A stretch of DNA of 64,000 bases, taken from positions 30,278,501 through 30,342,500 of the forward strand of contig CM065384.1 of NCBI GenBank assembly GCA_033060915.1, read 5' to 3'. The notes below the pieces were generated by a model. It ran no database searches, had not been told where the DNA came from, and worked only from the letters and a program-made list of their open reading frames with translations. Origin of the DNA: Euryodendron excelsum (lineage: Eukaryota; Streptophyta; Magnoliopsida; Ericales; Pentaphylacaceae). Shown here piece after piece: positions 1 through 13,200 of this stretch; the stretch's first letter is position 1, and every line of letters begins with the position of its first letter. Position numbers and translations under genes: made by a program.

Positions 1-1575
1 TAAAATTAAAGAAGCAGCTAAAATTTGGAAATTGATTTCAAGCTATACTGATTTGGAACATTTGCGAAACGCATTTTGGTCTTAGTAGTCTTTATTTATG
101 TCTAGCTTATAAAAAAAAGTCGTTATTTCTGTCTATTTTGGGCCAGTGAATCTTAGTTCAGTTTTCTATGTGATTTGTTAAGTGTTTTATTGGCTAGCGG
201 TAGTTTGGTACTTATAGAATTTTTTCGACATGAGCTGAAGGGTTCTCATGGGTTGTAATGTGGGTTGGCTTTTGTTTTTGGATCTTACTATATGATTTTT
301 AAATATCTAAGATGAGTATTAGAAGTGAAAAGCCTTAGTTTCCAAAATAGGAAGTCCAAGTCCTTTTAAGTTTAAGAATATCCGTTTTGAGTTAATATTA
401 ACTCATGTAATGCTTTCAATTTACTGTAGAGAATATATTAGAGAATTGTGAAGCTTTTGGAGCTCCTTTGAGATTTTGCGATGCAATTCTAACCCTAGAT
501 GGGATGCGTAGGAGATCTAGGTGTGATGCCTAAGTGATCTAGGTGTGATGCCTAGATTTCTCTACTTCTTCTTGTTCTTCTTTTCTTTTTACTCTTCAAT
601 TTTCAGTAGTTTGACCTATAAAACATCAGAACCAGATTTATTTTAAATCTTTTCCCAACCTTATAAATCCTATTTTAATGATGCTATTTACTTCCGTCCC
701 CCCAAAAAAAAAAAAATGATCCTGTTTACTTAAGAAAAGAATATAAATCATTCAGTCGTGCAAAGTGAGTAGGCTCAGTACCACATTGTATAAGAAGGGA
801 AACTCAATGCCTTGTGAAAATTTGGAGATGGGATAGGGAAACTCTGGATATGAGGCTCCTAGAAGCCCGCTAAATAGCTATTATAGTGCTTTAATAACTT
901 TTAAGAAACTTTTGGTAGTTCAATTGTGTGTGACATGACACCTCACTAATTCTATGTAGTGTGGTTCGCTTAGTTGTAAGAAACATTATCAATGAAGGCA
1001 GTGACTTTCTGGTTCATTTACTTAATGACATTAAAATATATGAATGGGTGTGTCTGTGTATTGTCTTTTAAGATTTAACAGTGTAGGCTATGGATAAATA
1101 TGTGGATGGAAATTATATTCTCTAGGTCAGTGGACAGCATATTGTAATCTTTTAGTATACTAAGTGTGTCATTGAAGTTTTCTTTTTGTGATATATCAAC
1201 TGATTTGTTGTGAGATATCTACTGGTTTGAAGTTATCAAAGAAATTTATTCATTTGCTCTTTTCTTTTTCGTTCATAGAATTTTTTCTTCGAAGACTTTC
1301 TCCTTATGTATTTAAGGTCACTTAAATTTGTATTATCTTTGGCTGCCTCATAAAAAGTGGTTTGTAAAATCCGTTGCATGTCTCTTTGGTTTTTGAAGAG
1401 ATAAATAATTGTGTTGCTTTTGACAACATTTCAGTTAAAAGTTCTTGTTGTAGAGGAGCAAACAAAATGACAAACTGTTAACTTGAGATATTCCTGAATG
1501 AATTATGAGTAATATGTGTACGGTTGGAATGCTGAAGCTTTCTCTTCTCTTTGTTTATGTGTGGGTGGTCTTTAG
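1..1575. other. Intron of the C3H38-like gene, 3' part, no exon recognised
   Basis: AT-rich non-coding sequence ending in a pyrimidine tract and AG directly before the exon at 1576. A short direct repeat with the words GATCTAGGTGTGATGCCTA lies near 511-555. I saw no coding stretch continuous with the downstream protein, so the missing 5' exons are probably outside the window. Confidence 0.6.
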
Positions 1576-4500
1576 ATGATATCACCCAGCCTGATGAAGA
1601 GCAGCGAGTTTATACCTCATTTGAAGGTCTAAACCGTGATACTGGTTTGATCCCTCAAGAGCTTGATATTCGAGAGCAATTACTTGCACCACAGAGTGCT
1701 GTTGAATATTGTCTTGTGAAGGACACTGTATCCAGGTCCTCAGGACTGGCTGGACGAGAAAAAGGTAGCTAGGGACTTCTTCTCCTTACTTTACTCTTTT
1801 TTCATTTCATTTTGAGTTACCAAGTGGTTAAATTTTTGGATTGTAATTCATTTGTGCTCATGATGTGTTCTTTTGATGCATACAGCTTGTCTTCTTTGAC
1901 ATTGTCAATTACTATATGCCAATTAATGGTATCCCAGGAGTCACTAGGCAGGGACACTGTATATGCTTTAATTCTCTCTATCATGTGCTCAGTTTGAGCC
2001 CCTAGATCATATTTACTGAACAACAGAGGGTTTCAAAACCATTAGGCATGTTACTTGTGGCTTACCTTACTTGAACTCTTTTCTCTTAGGATTGACAAAA
2101 AGATGTATTTTTGTTGCTGAGCCTGTATTGGTTGGTCCTGTTTTTACATAAAAAATTGAGTTGCCACTCTCTTTCTTTTCCTTTACCTGCTTCAATCTCT
2201 GTAGTTTGTTTTTTTGGGCAATTGAGGTGATCTTGGGTGGTTTGGTGTAGTAGATTTTCAGATTTGATTGTATTAATATCAAGAATCAAAATTTCGTTTC
2301 GAAGGGTCGTTTCGGTTGGCTCGGAAACGGAAACGTTTCGAAAATGTTTCGGAATGTTTCGGAAATATTTCAAAAATGACAAATATTAAAATAATAAAAT
2401 ACAATCTTTTGTATAAAAATTGTACACCTTTTATAAAAATTTTAAATTCGGGTTAATACAACTTATTATTTAGGTATATAGCATCGTGTTTTGGTGCATT
2501 TTTCTATGTTTCAGTGTGTTTTGATTGTAATAATAGTGTTTCGTTTCGGTCCCTTAGGAAATGGAAACGTTTCGGCCGTTTCGGTAGAAACAAATGGAAA
2601 TTTTGTTCCTTGATTAGTATTCAAATGTGTACTTCTCTTCCCTGAACAGCCATTTGAAATGAAATATGGCTTTTTATGACTTTGAAATTTAAAGAAAGTG
2701 GGGAAATTGCCAATGCTATGTATGGAGCTATTGATTAATAGTTGAGTTTGATATTTTTGTGACAAGTGCAAAGATGACATATAACTGCCGCATTGTTGAC
2801 AAGTGTTCTGTTCCTAAGTGTTGCATGGACAAGAGGAAAACCCAATTGGATGTGGGTTAAGGTAGCAAGGAAAGAGCTGGAATCATATGTTCCAATTGAA
2901 ACTATGACCTAAACAGAATGGAATTGCCATATAGGATTCATCTTGGTGCCTCAAATACCACGCTGTGCACACTAAACACACAGAAAGCTTCATGGCAGAT
3001 GTGCTGGGTTTTGTTGAGTTAAGTTGTACACTCCTATTATTGCCTATTGAACTAGCTGTCTTGTTATCTGGGTGTTCTTCTCACAGTTCATTATCTGCAG
3101 TTTTTCCATTTGTAGGACATAAAGAAAAAGTAAACATGTTGTGTAAGTCGCTTTTTTGTGGTGTTATTGGGTATTGATCGTCTTGCATCACTGTTCATAC
3201 TGCTCCAGCTGTAGGTTCTTTTTATTATTGTGCCTAGGTTGTTAGTATTTTGAGTCTCTTTTTGATTGGCGTTGGTTATTATTTTTTGTAGAGATTTAGT
3301 TCAAGGACCAAGATTGATTGTTAACAGTGGTAATTTCTGATTAATTCTATATATATGTATATATTTTTTGAGATTTGATGAGGTGCAGTGACAATTGACT
3401 GTGGATTTCAGTTCTTTGCAACCTTCGAGGAGGTCTGATACTTCCTTCTCAGCAGAAGTTATTCCTAGAAATTGCTATTCTTTTTCCTCTTTAAAGCTTT
3501 TGATAATTTTGACCTTTTCTTTTCTTTAATTTTTTTTTTATTTTTATTTTTATTTATTTTTTTGGCTGTACTTTCAGCTGCTATGATGAGTTTTTGTATA
3601 TTATGATCTTTTCCACTTGAATTGATATTTTTCCCCCCTCAAAACCCACTAGTAGAAACCTTGAAGATTGGTTTTTCTTTGGAAGTCTTTAATCCAAACA
3701 TTAGGAGTCTTAAGACCAAGCTCCTGACCATGAGATGTGAGGTAGAACTAAAATTGTCCATTCATAATATGAAGTGTGAGATTTAAGTCTTGATTTTTTT
3801 TTTTTTTTTTGATAAGTATTAAAGTATGTCCACTGTTTGAAAGGAGGAACAAGGGTGCGAAACCCTTTACAAAGAACATCTCCAAACCCCGCTGCCTATA
3901 TATCTATAGGCATGTACAAGTTTCCCAAACATTCAACGAAAGATGATTGACATCCGAAAAAACAAGGAAATGAGAATAATGCCCTTCAAACTATGAATCG
4001 GGGCTTCCACAGCTTGAAAGGCTCCACCGTTTCTTTCCCTCCAGGTATTCCACATCACGCATAAGTGAGTAAACTCACATGTCTGCCTATCCCTTTGCCT
4101 TGGCTGGCTACGATCCCAAGAAGTCATCAAAGACAGCATCACCCATGCCACCCAAAACAAAGAAAAGTTCAAACACCGAACCTCCCTAACCATCAGACAA
4201 TGGAGAAAGGATGATTGGCCAATTCTGGGCTATTCATGCAGATATAGCACCCATCCAGAATCAACTTGTTCCTCTTTTTCAGAGAATCCACTATCAAGAT
4301 AGACTCTAGAGAAGCCAGTCCACACAAAAAACGCCTTTTGGGGGTTGTCTTGGGGGCCTTGGCTCTGCACACCCCTTTCCACGGAAAAGAACTATCCCCT
4401 TGCCCACATATGGCCTAGTAGAACGAACGAACGGTCATAGGAAGACCCATTTTTGGCAACTTTCCAAAGTGGCGAGGCCTCCCCTTCATCATGCAACAGC

Positions 4501-7500
4501 CCGAACGATGCTGTGAGATTCTTATCTCCCAATTTTCCAGATTTCTCCTAAATTGTGGAGTCCAAACCACCTTGCAAAAAGAAATAGAAAAACAGCTACC
4601 CACCATATCTTCCAAGTTGGTATCTCCATAATGAAGGTTGCATACAAACATTTATTAGATGGTCTCTGTGGTCTTGGTTTAGAATTCCTACATTTGAATT
4701 ATTATATAATTATGTGATCCTATTTTGGGAAGTTGGACTTGGTGGTTGGATAATATTCTGAATGGAAAGAAGTGAGCATTGTGAGGATGCCCTTTTTTCA
4801 TTTGAATGGCAATGCTCCTGGCCTTGATGATATGCATTAGGTCTTCTCTGAAATTTTTCTAATCTCATTGGTGATGATTTATGTATTCATCTTATAGAGA
4901 ATTTGATTTAAAAAAAAAACACGATGGACGTGGAAGTCGGGAGTCTGCTTCCAAGCACAGCCCTTGCAGGAGTCAAGCATAGAACTAGCAACTAGGACGT
5001 ATAATAGCATTTGAAGGCATCACCAATCTGACAAGAGGAAATGATCACCTTTGCTTCAAGGTTCATGGTGAGCGATGCTATGCTTGCCAAGCTGCTCACT
5101 ATGTCACAGGTATCGGGTATCAAGCCAATCTGTGGCCTGTGTGCCATGGACATGGTCTGGGTATTGGGTGTCAAGCTAGCTTGTGGTCTGTGCCACTTGG
5201 GTGCGGTCTACAATCTTTGCCCTTGAGAACAACGTGGTTCTTTGACTTCAATAGCTTAGGTCTCCTATGCAAGACAATCATTAGGGTGGAGGTGACCTGA
5301 TGCTTGGCAGATCTGCCTAGGTAATTAGATATATAGGCATGGCCATGCTCTCTATGGCATTCCATGGTTAGTGGCATCATAAGCTTAGCAATGGAAGGGC
5401 ACTCCAGGTGCATGTGCATGAGCTATGAAGTGAAGGCAAAAATGGGCCGAGCCCAGCTTTGAGCCGGATCTAATGCATGTCAATATGCCAAGGCCATGAT
5501 GCCAAGCATGTGTAGTTGGTGGTGGAAGATATGTGTGGAGACAAGCTACTAGGTGTCGTATATGGCTTGAGATATGCATTGTGGTAGTTACTCCTGTGGT
5601 TCTGTCTCAAATAACACTATTGTTGTACAATCGGATTGAACACAAGTGGCTCTGGGGCATGTGGCTATGGTGATGTATTTAGACAAGGTTTGTGGGTTGC
5701 TTCATTACCACCCCCAAGATGGTGGCAAAAGGTGTAGGTCTGTGGCAAAATATAGGGTGGTTGGGGGTGTCAACTGCAATGGGCCAGTGAAAGCATTGCT
5801 CAGATGGTTTGCTAATTGTAGAGTGTGGGCTATAAATTGCTAAATGCCTTGGGTGTTTACAGACTGTATAAGCATTCAGTTTCTTCCTACTTGGCTGAGA
5901 AGTAACATAGTTGGCAATACGCTGCTCTATTTTTATGTGTTCTATCTGAACGTGTTTTTATCTTCGGTTGATTTAACCTCTTCAAGGTTTTTGGCTAAGA
6001 CTGTTGTGGAACCAAATCTTCTCAAGGTAGAAGATTTGGTATGATGTTGAACCTGTGACATCATTTAACATAGTGCATAATGTGTAATCTGGGGATATGT
6101 TTGGATTGTGTAATGAAAAGACTTTGAACACTATATTTTTGTATGACTCCACTATGATCTAACTAACAATTTCATAGTGTTAAACAGATAGTTATTAACT
6201 ATTAATGAAGAAAAATCAGGTGGAGAGAAGAGTTGTATGGTTTCATTAGAAGAAGGAACACCTCTTGTCTTGTTGCATCCTTGTGTGTGCATGTATTGCC
6301 CTCCCGTTGCTAATATAATCCTTGAATACAGACCCTAAAACAGTTTTGTAACTGTTTTCTCCTTGAATCCAAGTTGTCATGCCATGGTTTTAGTTGCAGG
6401 ACCTATTTATTGAGGTTTTCTTAAGCTGTGACTCTTCTGAATTTGTGAAATACCTATGTCGAACACTCGACACTCGAATAAGGGTGTGGGATATGGGTCT
6501 GATATGGCTAGTTGGACATACATCTAACAAATATGTATAAGTAGGTGAGTTTACTTTAGAACTACGCATAAAACTTTCATTTTATGCATGAAAGGCTATA
6601 GTATAGTTTGTGAACACCATTTTAACTTAAAAAAACAAAATAAGTAATTAACAAATATGAAATTTAGTTGTGTCCAAGTGTCCATAGACTTGAGAATTAG
6701 ATGAATTCGACACTTAAACACGTATCCGCACCCGACACTCGTACCCGAGTACAGGTAACATAGTTTTTAAGTTAAGGATGTGAACTGTGCAAAGTCATTC
6801 GCATACATTTAAATGTTAACTTTTCACCATGAGATACCAGCTCGTATGGTCATAGAGGATTCTACTTTTTCTACATTTGTTTCTGACATATCTTTGTTTA
6901 ATTTATCCTCTAATTTTCATGTATTTGTTGGCCTCTGTAGCTTTTTGTATGATAGCCGTTTCTCTGATTCAATCAATTTACTGAAATTTATTAGCAGTAT
7001 TTCGCTTGTTTACCCCAAGGACAAGTTGGTGTATTTCTTAAAGCGAGGGCAACTTTTTGTCTCTTTCTGTAAATCCTTTTTCCTTTTTCCTTTTTCCTTT
7101 TCCAGATTCAATTGTAAACTTAAATTATGGATTCTTTTTCATTTGCACATTTCTTGAGTTCTTGATTCAAAATGTTCTTTTAAATTTGCATTTCTCTTCT
7201 TCAAATATGCATAATGTTGGAATTAGCAGTAGATGTGTCTTGTATGTGATGAATTTGAATCATCTTCATTTTTTCCCTGTGTATTTACAGGGTCCAAACC
7301 CTTTCTTGATCGTGATCACTTCGCTTACGGAAGGTCACTCTCCAAAGTTGATAGCTCAGTCACGAATTTAGCTGGAGCTGCTGAGTGCCCCTCAAACAGC
7401 AATGTAGTAAAATCTTCTGTTCCTCCCCTTGATGATTTAAGTCAATCCAATGCGTCAGCAGCTGCAGCAGGCATTGGTTCTGAGAAATTTCTTGGTGAAC

Positions 7501-10500
7501 TCATCAAAGGTGCTAGCCCTTTTAGGCTTCTACAAGAATATGCTTCTGATGACAGTCCAGAAGATGTTGACAAGCCTTGTCTTGAAGATGTGAGCCCTGT
7601 AACAGCCTCACCATCAACAACACTGGGTGCTACAAGTTTGCACGCAGATATAGGATCTAATTTGCATGCAGATGCAGGATCAAAGAGTCTCTCAAGCTCT
7701 GAGATGGCACTTGGAAAGTTCTCTGAGTCTATTGTGGCATTTTCTCAGAGCCTGCCATTAAATGCTCCGGAATTTTCCCCAGAATCACAAAGGACTGCTA
7801 GGGAAACTAATATAACGTCGATTGCAACTGTTAAAACTGAAGAAATTGTGGGAAATAATAATGGAAACCAAGGATCTTTTGACAATGCTGCTTCTTCTGA
7901 GGTTTTGCAACGAAGAGATGACTTGGATGGTGTTCGTGATGCAGTTACTGAGAGTAGCAAGTCTCAGTCTCAGAAAGAAGATGTTAGATATACATCTACT
8001 CTCCCAAAAGTTGACGAATTTGGGAGATTACTCAGAGAAGGTGCTAGTGACAGCGACTCTGATGAATCATGCTATACTGGAAGGCATGGTATGAGAGGAG
8101 CAAGTAGGAGCCAAAGCCGATCTCCTCATGATAGGAGGAGGAGGAGGAGGAGGAGGAGTCCCCAGAGGAGAAAGGAGAAGCGAAGCCAGTCTCGCAGGTA
8201 TGCAATGTACTTGATTTATGTTCTATACTAGATATCAATTGATTTATCTTCTGTATTGTAATGGCTGTTTTAATAGCTTTAGATTGTGAACCTTTGAATG
8301 GCTTTCCTATTGATTTTCTGGAGTATGGAATATTGTTAATTTCTTGGTGATTTTGTTTCAGCTGGTCTCCCAAGAAACGAAGAAGCCGGAGCAGGTCTCC
8401 CACTTATAGGCTCAGGGGTGAATCAGGTGGTGACAAAATGAGAAGGGACAAGGGTCAGCTTCCAGAGTGCCTTGACTTTCTTCGAGACAGGTGCCACCGT
8501 AGAGCATTTTGTCGGTATAGGCACCATGACTCTGATAAGAGCGATGGTGTAAGATGCTACAGGAACAAACAGCAGTGTGTGGAAGTTCCAACTGTTTCAA
8601 TGACTTCTGTTTACCGTGAAGAGATTGAGGAAACCCCTGCCAAAAGATCAGTTCATAAGCAGGATACGCGTGGAAGCAGCTTTGGTGCTTTGAAGGATGA
8701 GAAGATGGATGGGGAAAAAGTATTAGTTTCTTTACAGGATGCTGTGCAAAGTATAGTTTCTGATCAAGATGATAAATCCTTGGTTGCTGAAGTGGCTAAA
8801 TCTGGGAGGTCTAGAGAGGTAACTGCAATTGTGCAGGAAACTCGAGATATTAAAGTAGAGATACTGGAGTCCACCACCTGCCTTCCTGATAATGAAAATT
8901 GTCTAAAACGAGTGGAGGCTGGTCAGCCTGTTGATGGTTCTCCCTCTTGTCCTTTAACTGATGTTGCTGGCCCAATGCCACCTGGTGATACTTCTCATGG
9001 CAGAGCTTCCTCTGTTGAAAATTGGGTAATTCCGCATTCTCAAGTTGATCTCTCTGTTCCAGTGCTTCAGCATGCTGATCACCAACCTCAACATGCCGCT
9101 GGCTCTTCTACGTCTGATTCTTCACTAGTTCAGACATCAAAAACCTTACAAAATCAGCTTCCAGTTAGTGAACCTCATATAAATAAGATCTCTTCAGTTC
9201 ACTCATATCCTGGTACAGGTTCTATTAGCCAATCATTTTCATCTCAATCTCTGCGTCCTAAGAATTTAACTCCACCTGTTATTCCTGCGGTGGATTTTCC
9301 TGATCATCATTCGCAGTTACGACCCCCACTTCCCTCACTTTCACAAGGCAGAAGTACCCCTCCTGCACCACAGCTGCCTAGGGAACATGACTTGATGCAT
9401 CCAACCTCGAAATTTTCATCCCTTTCTCCTCCCATGGAAAACTGTTCCCCCCCACAAGGTCCATTGGAGAACCAGCATTCTCATTTTGCAGTGCCACCAA
9501 ACTCCTCTTGGTCCCTGCGACCACTACTGCCGTTGCCTCCATGGCCACCATTTGTTAACAATTCAACTGTAAATGCAGCAACTGCAATGCAAGGTGTTCC
9601 TTTGTTACAATTCCAACAGAATCAGCTGCCTCCAAGGAATGACTTCACTTCGCAGACGTTTGTAAGGCCCAACCTACCTGAACTGCCTGCTCATTCTCAG
9701 GTGGGTGAGTTTCAGCATCACAGCTACCCTCTACTGCAGGAGCAGGAGCCTCCTCGACCTTCCTCGTATATAGAAGATTTCAGACCAAAAACCCTCCTCA
9801 TGAGCAACCCAATGAGTCAACCATTTGGAGTTACAGGTCTTGTTCGAGAAGATCAGGTCTCACAGTTTCCAGTGCAGGGCTTAAACGCTCCAAATTTATT
9901 TGCTAAGGGAAACATAACCCCTCAACCTGCACCTTCTCCAAGGGATTCAGCAGCAAGGAGAATGCAGTCTTTCCTCAGTGACAACCTGCCTTCAGGTGGA
10001 TTCTTTACTTCATCTTCTCAGAATCATCCTTACTCGCTGCAGCAACCGCCACTCTATGGTCTGCAGCAGCCTGCTGCTGATGGTCTTTCTGTAAATCTGC
10101 TTGACTATGGAAATATTAATTCTGCCATGTCAAGATATACATCAGATCTTCTTGACAAGAATCAGCAATCTCATCTGTCTGATTTTGGAGGGTCAAGAAT
10201 AGCAAACCACTACAATCCTTATGCATCTACGTTTGACCAGCCGTTAAGCTCCAAATTGAGCTCAAATGTTTTCAAGAAAGAAAAGGACATGCCCTGCAGT
10301 AATCTATATGATGCTTCTTACAGTTTGAGACATGTTCAAGTTGATGGACATGGTGTTGGAAGTCTTGGCTCAAGATGTATGACTTCCTCACCAAAATCTG
10401 CTCGGGCTGCTGATTTACCTAGGTCAGGAAGTGACCAGTATGATCCACTTTGTGACAGCATTGAGCCATCTTCAAACTCATCCAAGAAATTTTATCATGG

Positions 10501-11826
10501 TCAGAAGCATGAACCCGCTGAGGACTCTGTCATGGTGAGGCTTAGTGGCTCGTGCAAACCATTAGATGTGGAAGAAAACAACAAGCAGAAAGATGTTGAA
10601 GTTGTTACTATAAATACATCCGTTAAAAGTGAAAATGATGAATATGGTGAGACAGCAGATGCAGAAGTGGGTGATTTGGAGAATGAAAGCGCAAGCAACC
10701 AGCTTGATGCAGCAAATACAGCCCTGGGAGAGATCGAGATTGATCAGGTTGAGATGCCAGGGAAGAGCAAGAAGAGTAAAGATTCAAGATCAATGAAACT
10801 TTTCAAAGTAGCCCTTGCAGATTTTGTGAAGGAAGTGCTAAAGCCATTATGGCGACAGGGTACTATGAGCAAGGAGGCATTTAAGACAATTGTCAAGAAG
10901 ACCGTTGAGAAGGTGTCTGGAGCTATGAAGAGCCACCAAATACCTAAGTCCCAGGAAAAAATAAATCAATACGTTGACTCATCGCAGCGGAAACTAACTA
11001 AACTTGTGATGGTAAACTTTCTTTTTACTTGCCACGTTGTTCTTTTTGTTGATCTGAACTGGAAGTTGTGAGAGAGTCCAATCGCATGACACAAACCTTT
11101 ATATCTGTGTACCTCACATGCTCTCTGTGTATGATTATAGCAATGTTCTCAGAGTACAGAAAACATTTTATTATGGAAGATAACAAAAAGGGTTGTTTCA
11201 AAACTAATGTGTTCTTAATTACCAAAACTGTTCAGATGAAACTTAGCATAATAGTGTAGGAACTATGATTGTTGGACCCTCATGGTATATCAATGAATGC
11301 TGAATAAATCATGACCAAAAGATATGAAATTTTTGTTTAGAAATTTTCTTCACCAATCTTTTAATTAGAGTAGATGCTCCAAAATTATATGTTTCGTTTT
11401 GGGCTTGTAGTTTATGGCACGTAGTATTGCAGACAACATGATAAGATCTCCATGACAATATGTTTATGGGGCTTTTAGTTATTACATTAATGTTTTCCAA
11501 ACGAAAGTAGAACTCTTATCCAAAGTGCGAATTGTTGAAACATATCAAATGATAAGTGGGTTTAAGTGCGAACCTTTTTATGATTTGCTGGTTGTAAGTT
11601 GTAACATACAGAAGTGCACTTTTTCTTGCGATAGGTAGGTTTGGTTTTTGTTTCTGAAACTAACTCGAGAAATAGAAAAGGTTTTACATAGCATAAGATT
11701 TGCTGAAGAGATTCATGAACTTGTAACTTACTCATAACAATTGTGCATGATGATATATTTTCTTTAAGAACATCTCATGACATTTTTCTACAGGGCTATG
11801 TTCAGAAGTATGAGTATAGAAGATGA
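1576..11826 (+). CDS. Zinc finger CCCH domain protein, AtC3H38-like, 5'-partial
   Basis: Exons read by me: 1576-1764, 7291-8197, 8362-11011 and 11794-11826 (TGA 11824-11826). All introns are GT-AG and phases agree, giving about 1258 visible residues. The first exon starts in phase 2 after an AG, so at least one exon lies left of the window. Domains in order: an acidic/Ser-rich N-terminal part; an RS region (8100-8420), including a poly-Arg run from an AGG repeat; one CCCH finger of spacing C-x7-C-x5-C-x3-H at 8468-8527; a long Pro/Gln/Ser-rich disordered middle; and a conserved Lys-rich C-terminal helical domain (about 10790-11826, LFKVALADFVKEVLKPLW). The same layout of RS region, one CCCH finger and conserved tail is known in plant proteins such as Arabidopsis C3H38, as I recall. 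The family is expected to act in the nucleus on RNA or transcription; the exact role is unknown. FES1 is another CCCH relative to consider. The last coding exon adds only 10 residues. Confidence 0.85.
2279..2613. mobile_element. Probable MITE (TTTCG-rich inverted-repeat element)
   Basis: The left end TCAAGAATCAAAATTTC and the reverse complement of the right end, TCAAGGAACAAAATTTC, form imperfect terminal inverted repeats. The subterminal regions are packed with copies of CGGAAACG/CGTTTCGG in both orientations. It has no coding capacity over 335 bp. The flanks (attaata on the left, ttagtat on the right) do not give a clean target duplication, so the superfamily is unassigned. Confidence 0.5.
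3795..4660 (-). mobile_element. 5'-truncated L1-type LINE, 3' end fragment
   Basis: Read on the minus strand, the fragment ends in TACTTATC plus an A tail (the T run at about 3796-3812 on +). Broken frames upstream code for the end of a plant L1 ORF2. At 4540-4580 there is WTPQFRRNLENWEI, typical of the region after the RT domain. At 4210-4320 a zf-RVT-like segment carries a C-x2-C (GCYICMN). At 4040-4090 the terminal motif MWNTWRERNGGAF appears. Several frameshifts separate these blocks, so the copy is dead. The 5' boundary is approximate, and I found no convincing target duplication. Confidence 0.75.
4916..5850. other. GC-richer block of unknown origin inside the intron
   Basis: Base composition rises clearly above the flanking AT-rich intron between about 4916 and 5850. 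The block follows an A run at 4908-4918. It contains an imperfect internal duplication of about 51 bp (around 5106-5145 and 5157-5196, sharing words such as GGGTATCAAGC / GGGTGTCAAGC). No protein family is recognisable in six frames; the open stretches are short. It may be a degraded, non-coding transposon piece such as an LTR or large non-autonomous element, but nothing seen proves this. Confidence 0.4.
6454..6763. mobile_element. Probable MITE with CTATGT... inverted ends
   Basis: The left end CTATGTCGAACACTCGACAC and the right end (reverse complement CTATGTTACCTGTACTCGGG) share CTATGT, followed by ACTCG and GTGTCG words in inverted orientation. Further inverted GTGTC/GACAC pairs lie inside. 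It has no coding content. The pattern matches the short non-autonomous repeats common in plant introns. No target duplication could be fixed. Confidence 0.45.
8127..8160 (+). repeat. AGG trinucleotide microsatellite coding poly-Arg
   Basis: A run of AGG/GAGG triplets inside the coding exon is translated as about eight consecutive Arg residues at the heart of the RS region. It keeps the frame, so length changes would alter only the number of Arg residues. Confidence 0.8.
8468..8527 (+). other. CCCH zinc finger of the C3H38-like protein
   Basis: The peptide CLDFLRDRCHRRAFCRYRHH gives C-x7-C-x5-C-x3-H, within the normal spacing of CCCH fingers. It follows directly after the Arg/Ser-rich stretch, the usual arrangement in RNA-binding RS/CCCH proteins. 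All four metal ligands are intact. Confidence 0.9.
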
Positions 11827-13200
11827 TGTCAGCCGTGTTTTCAGCCCATGATGGATGAAAATTTTGATTCAACCAGTAAGTAGCACTCCCTCACATCTAC
11901 GACACCCACAGCACATGCATATACATATATGTCAGTGCTCTGAAAAGTAATTTAAGGTGCTTCTTTTAGACAACGTGCAAGAAAATTAATTCAAGGATTA
12001 GAAATTAAGCTGGCCTCTTTTTGAGGCATAGACCCTCTTGGCCTAGGCGAAGTGTAAGGCGCGAATGATGAGCTTTCTTGTGCCAAACTGGGTGTGGCAT
12101 ACTATTATTGCCTTGTTTAGGCAAAAGAAAGAAAGGCAGGTAGGCCTCTTATTAGCGTTTGAAGACACTTTTTGACTTTGGGAGATTGATAGACATAAAA
12201 GACTGCTTCTATTTCTGGTGACGCTAGGTTTTTCCTTCGGAAGAAAAATCTCTTCTGGTGTGTTTTGCCTGGTAATTTTTACATACTCCTGTTTCAAGGA
12301 TGCTGTTCTTCCCCTTTGAAGGTTAATCCCTCATGTGGATACCTTTCCTAATTAAGGTCAGACTATAATCTCACTTATCAGAAAAAAAAAGAGGTTGGAC
12401 AATATCCTCCTCTCCTTTTTTTTCTCATTCTTTTTTTCTTTTGCTGTCTCCAGCATTCTCAGCTCTCTCTCTCTCTCCTTCTCCTCCTCCTCCTCCTCCC
12501 CTTTCTCCTCTGATAGTTTGTGTCATTGTTATTTGTTATAGTTACTTGGCTGTGTTCCATTATTTATGTAATTAGGTTTCATCAACGATGTTAGTCGGCC
12601 TAAAATGCCCGTGAAATGTTTCCATCAATATCTATACTATCCCATAACTTTGATCTTAAATTTATGTGGATTATTTTTTCACTGATATTACTAATTGAAG
12701 TAAATTTTCCATATATCTAAACGGAAATACATAAAAAAAAAATATGTTGTTGTATATGAATGTACATAAATATCTATTACCATCTTACATTTAGGTTAAT
12801 AACTGTTGTTCAATTCTAACTTTACACAACTTATTTTTGTTGGCAGACTATGGACAGAGGAATCTGCAGGTGGTGGTGTGAGGAAATGTGAGGATATGCT
12901 CTGGTGTGTAAAGTTAGTAGCTGTTAATACACCCATAATGTCATGACATGATAGAAGATGAACTTAATGACAGGAGAATTGATTCTAGCCTCTGCAAAGT
13001 TCTGAGGAAACTCCAAATCTTGTATATAGTATACTTTTTGAATTTGATGAATCTTTTTTTATGTGATGGTTGTCTATTTAGTAACACAACTGTTTGTAAA
13101 GTCTCCCAGCTCTACAATTGTTTCTCAGCTAGATATAGGATTCTTACATGCACAGTCAGTAGTAGAAAATCTTGACATCAAAGTGGATAGCGTGTTGAAA
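11827..13200 (+). other. 3' untranslated region of the C3H38-like gene, probably with an intron
   Basis: After the stop, a strong donor-like site CCA|gtaagt lies at 11875/11876 and an acceptor ttggcag at 12840-12846, suggesting a 3'-UTR intron of about 970 bp. The presumed last exon starts at 12847 (ACTATGGACAGAGG). The poly(A) site is not clear. A pyrimidine-rich CT/CTC microsatellite lies at 12459-12510 within the intron. This is inference from splice motifs only. Confidence 0.4.

Larger units (their letters stand above)
1765..7290. other. 5.5-kb intron of the C3H38-like gene
   Basis: Bounded by AAAAG|gtagct at 1764/1765 and tttacag|GGTCC at 7290/7291. The codon split across it restores Gly, and the reading continues into SKPFLDRDHF. 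It has been enlarged by insertions listed separately: an inverted-repeat element at 2279-2613, an L1 LINE fragment at 3795-4660, a GC-richer block at 4916-5850 and an inverted-repeat element at 6454-6763. The remainder is AT-rich and has no recognisable content. Confidence 0.8.

Noticed and set aside
7745..7960. Antisense open frame in the CCCH gene
   Set aside because: Mirror of the real coding exon on the + strand; Ser-rich composition arises from the sense codons.
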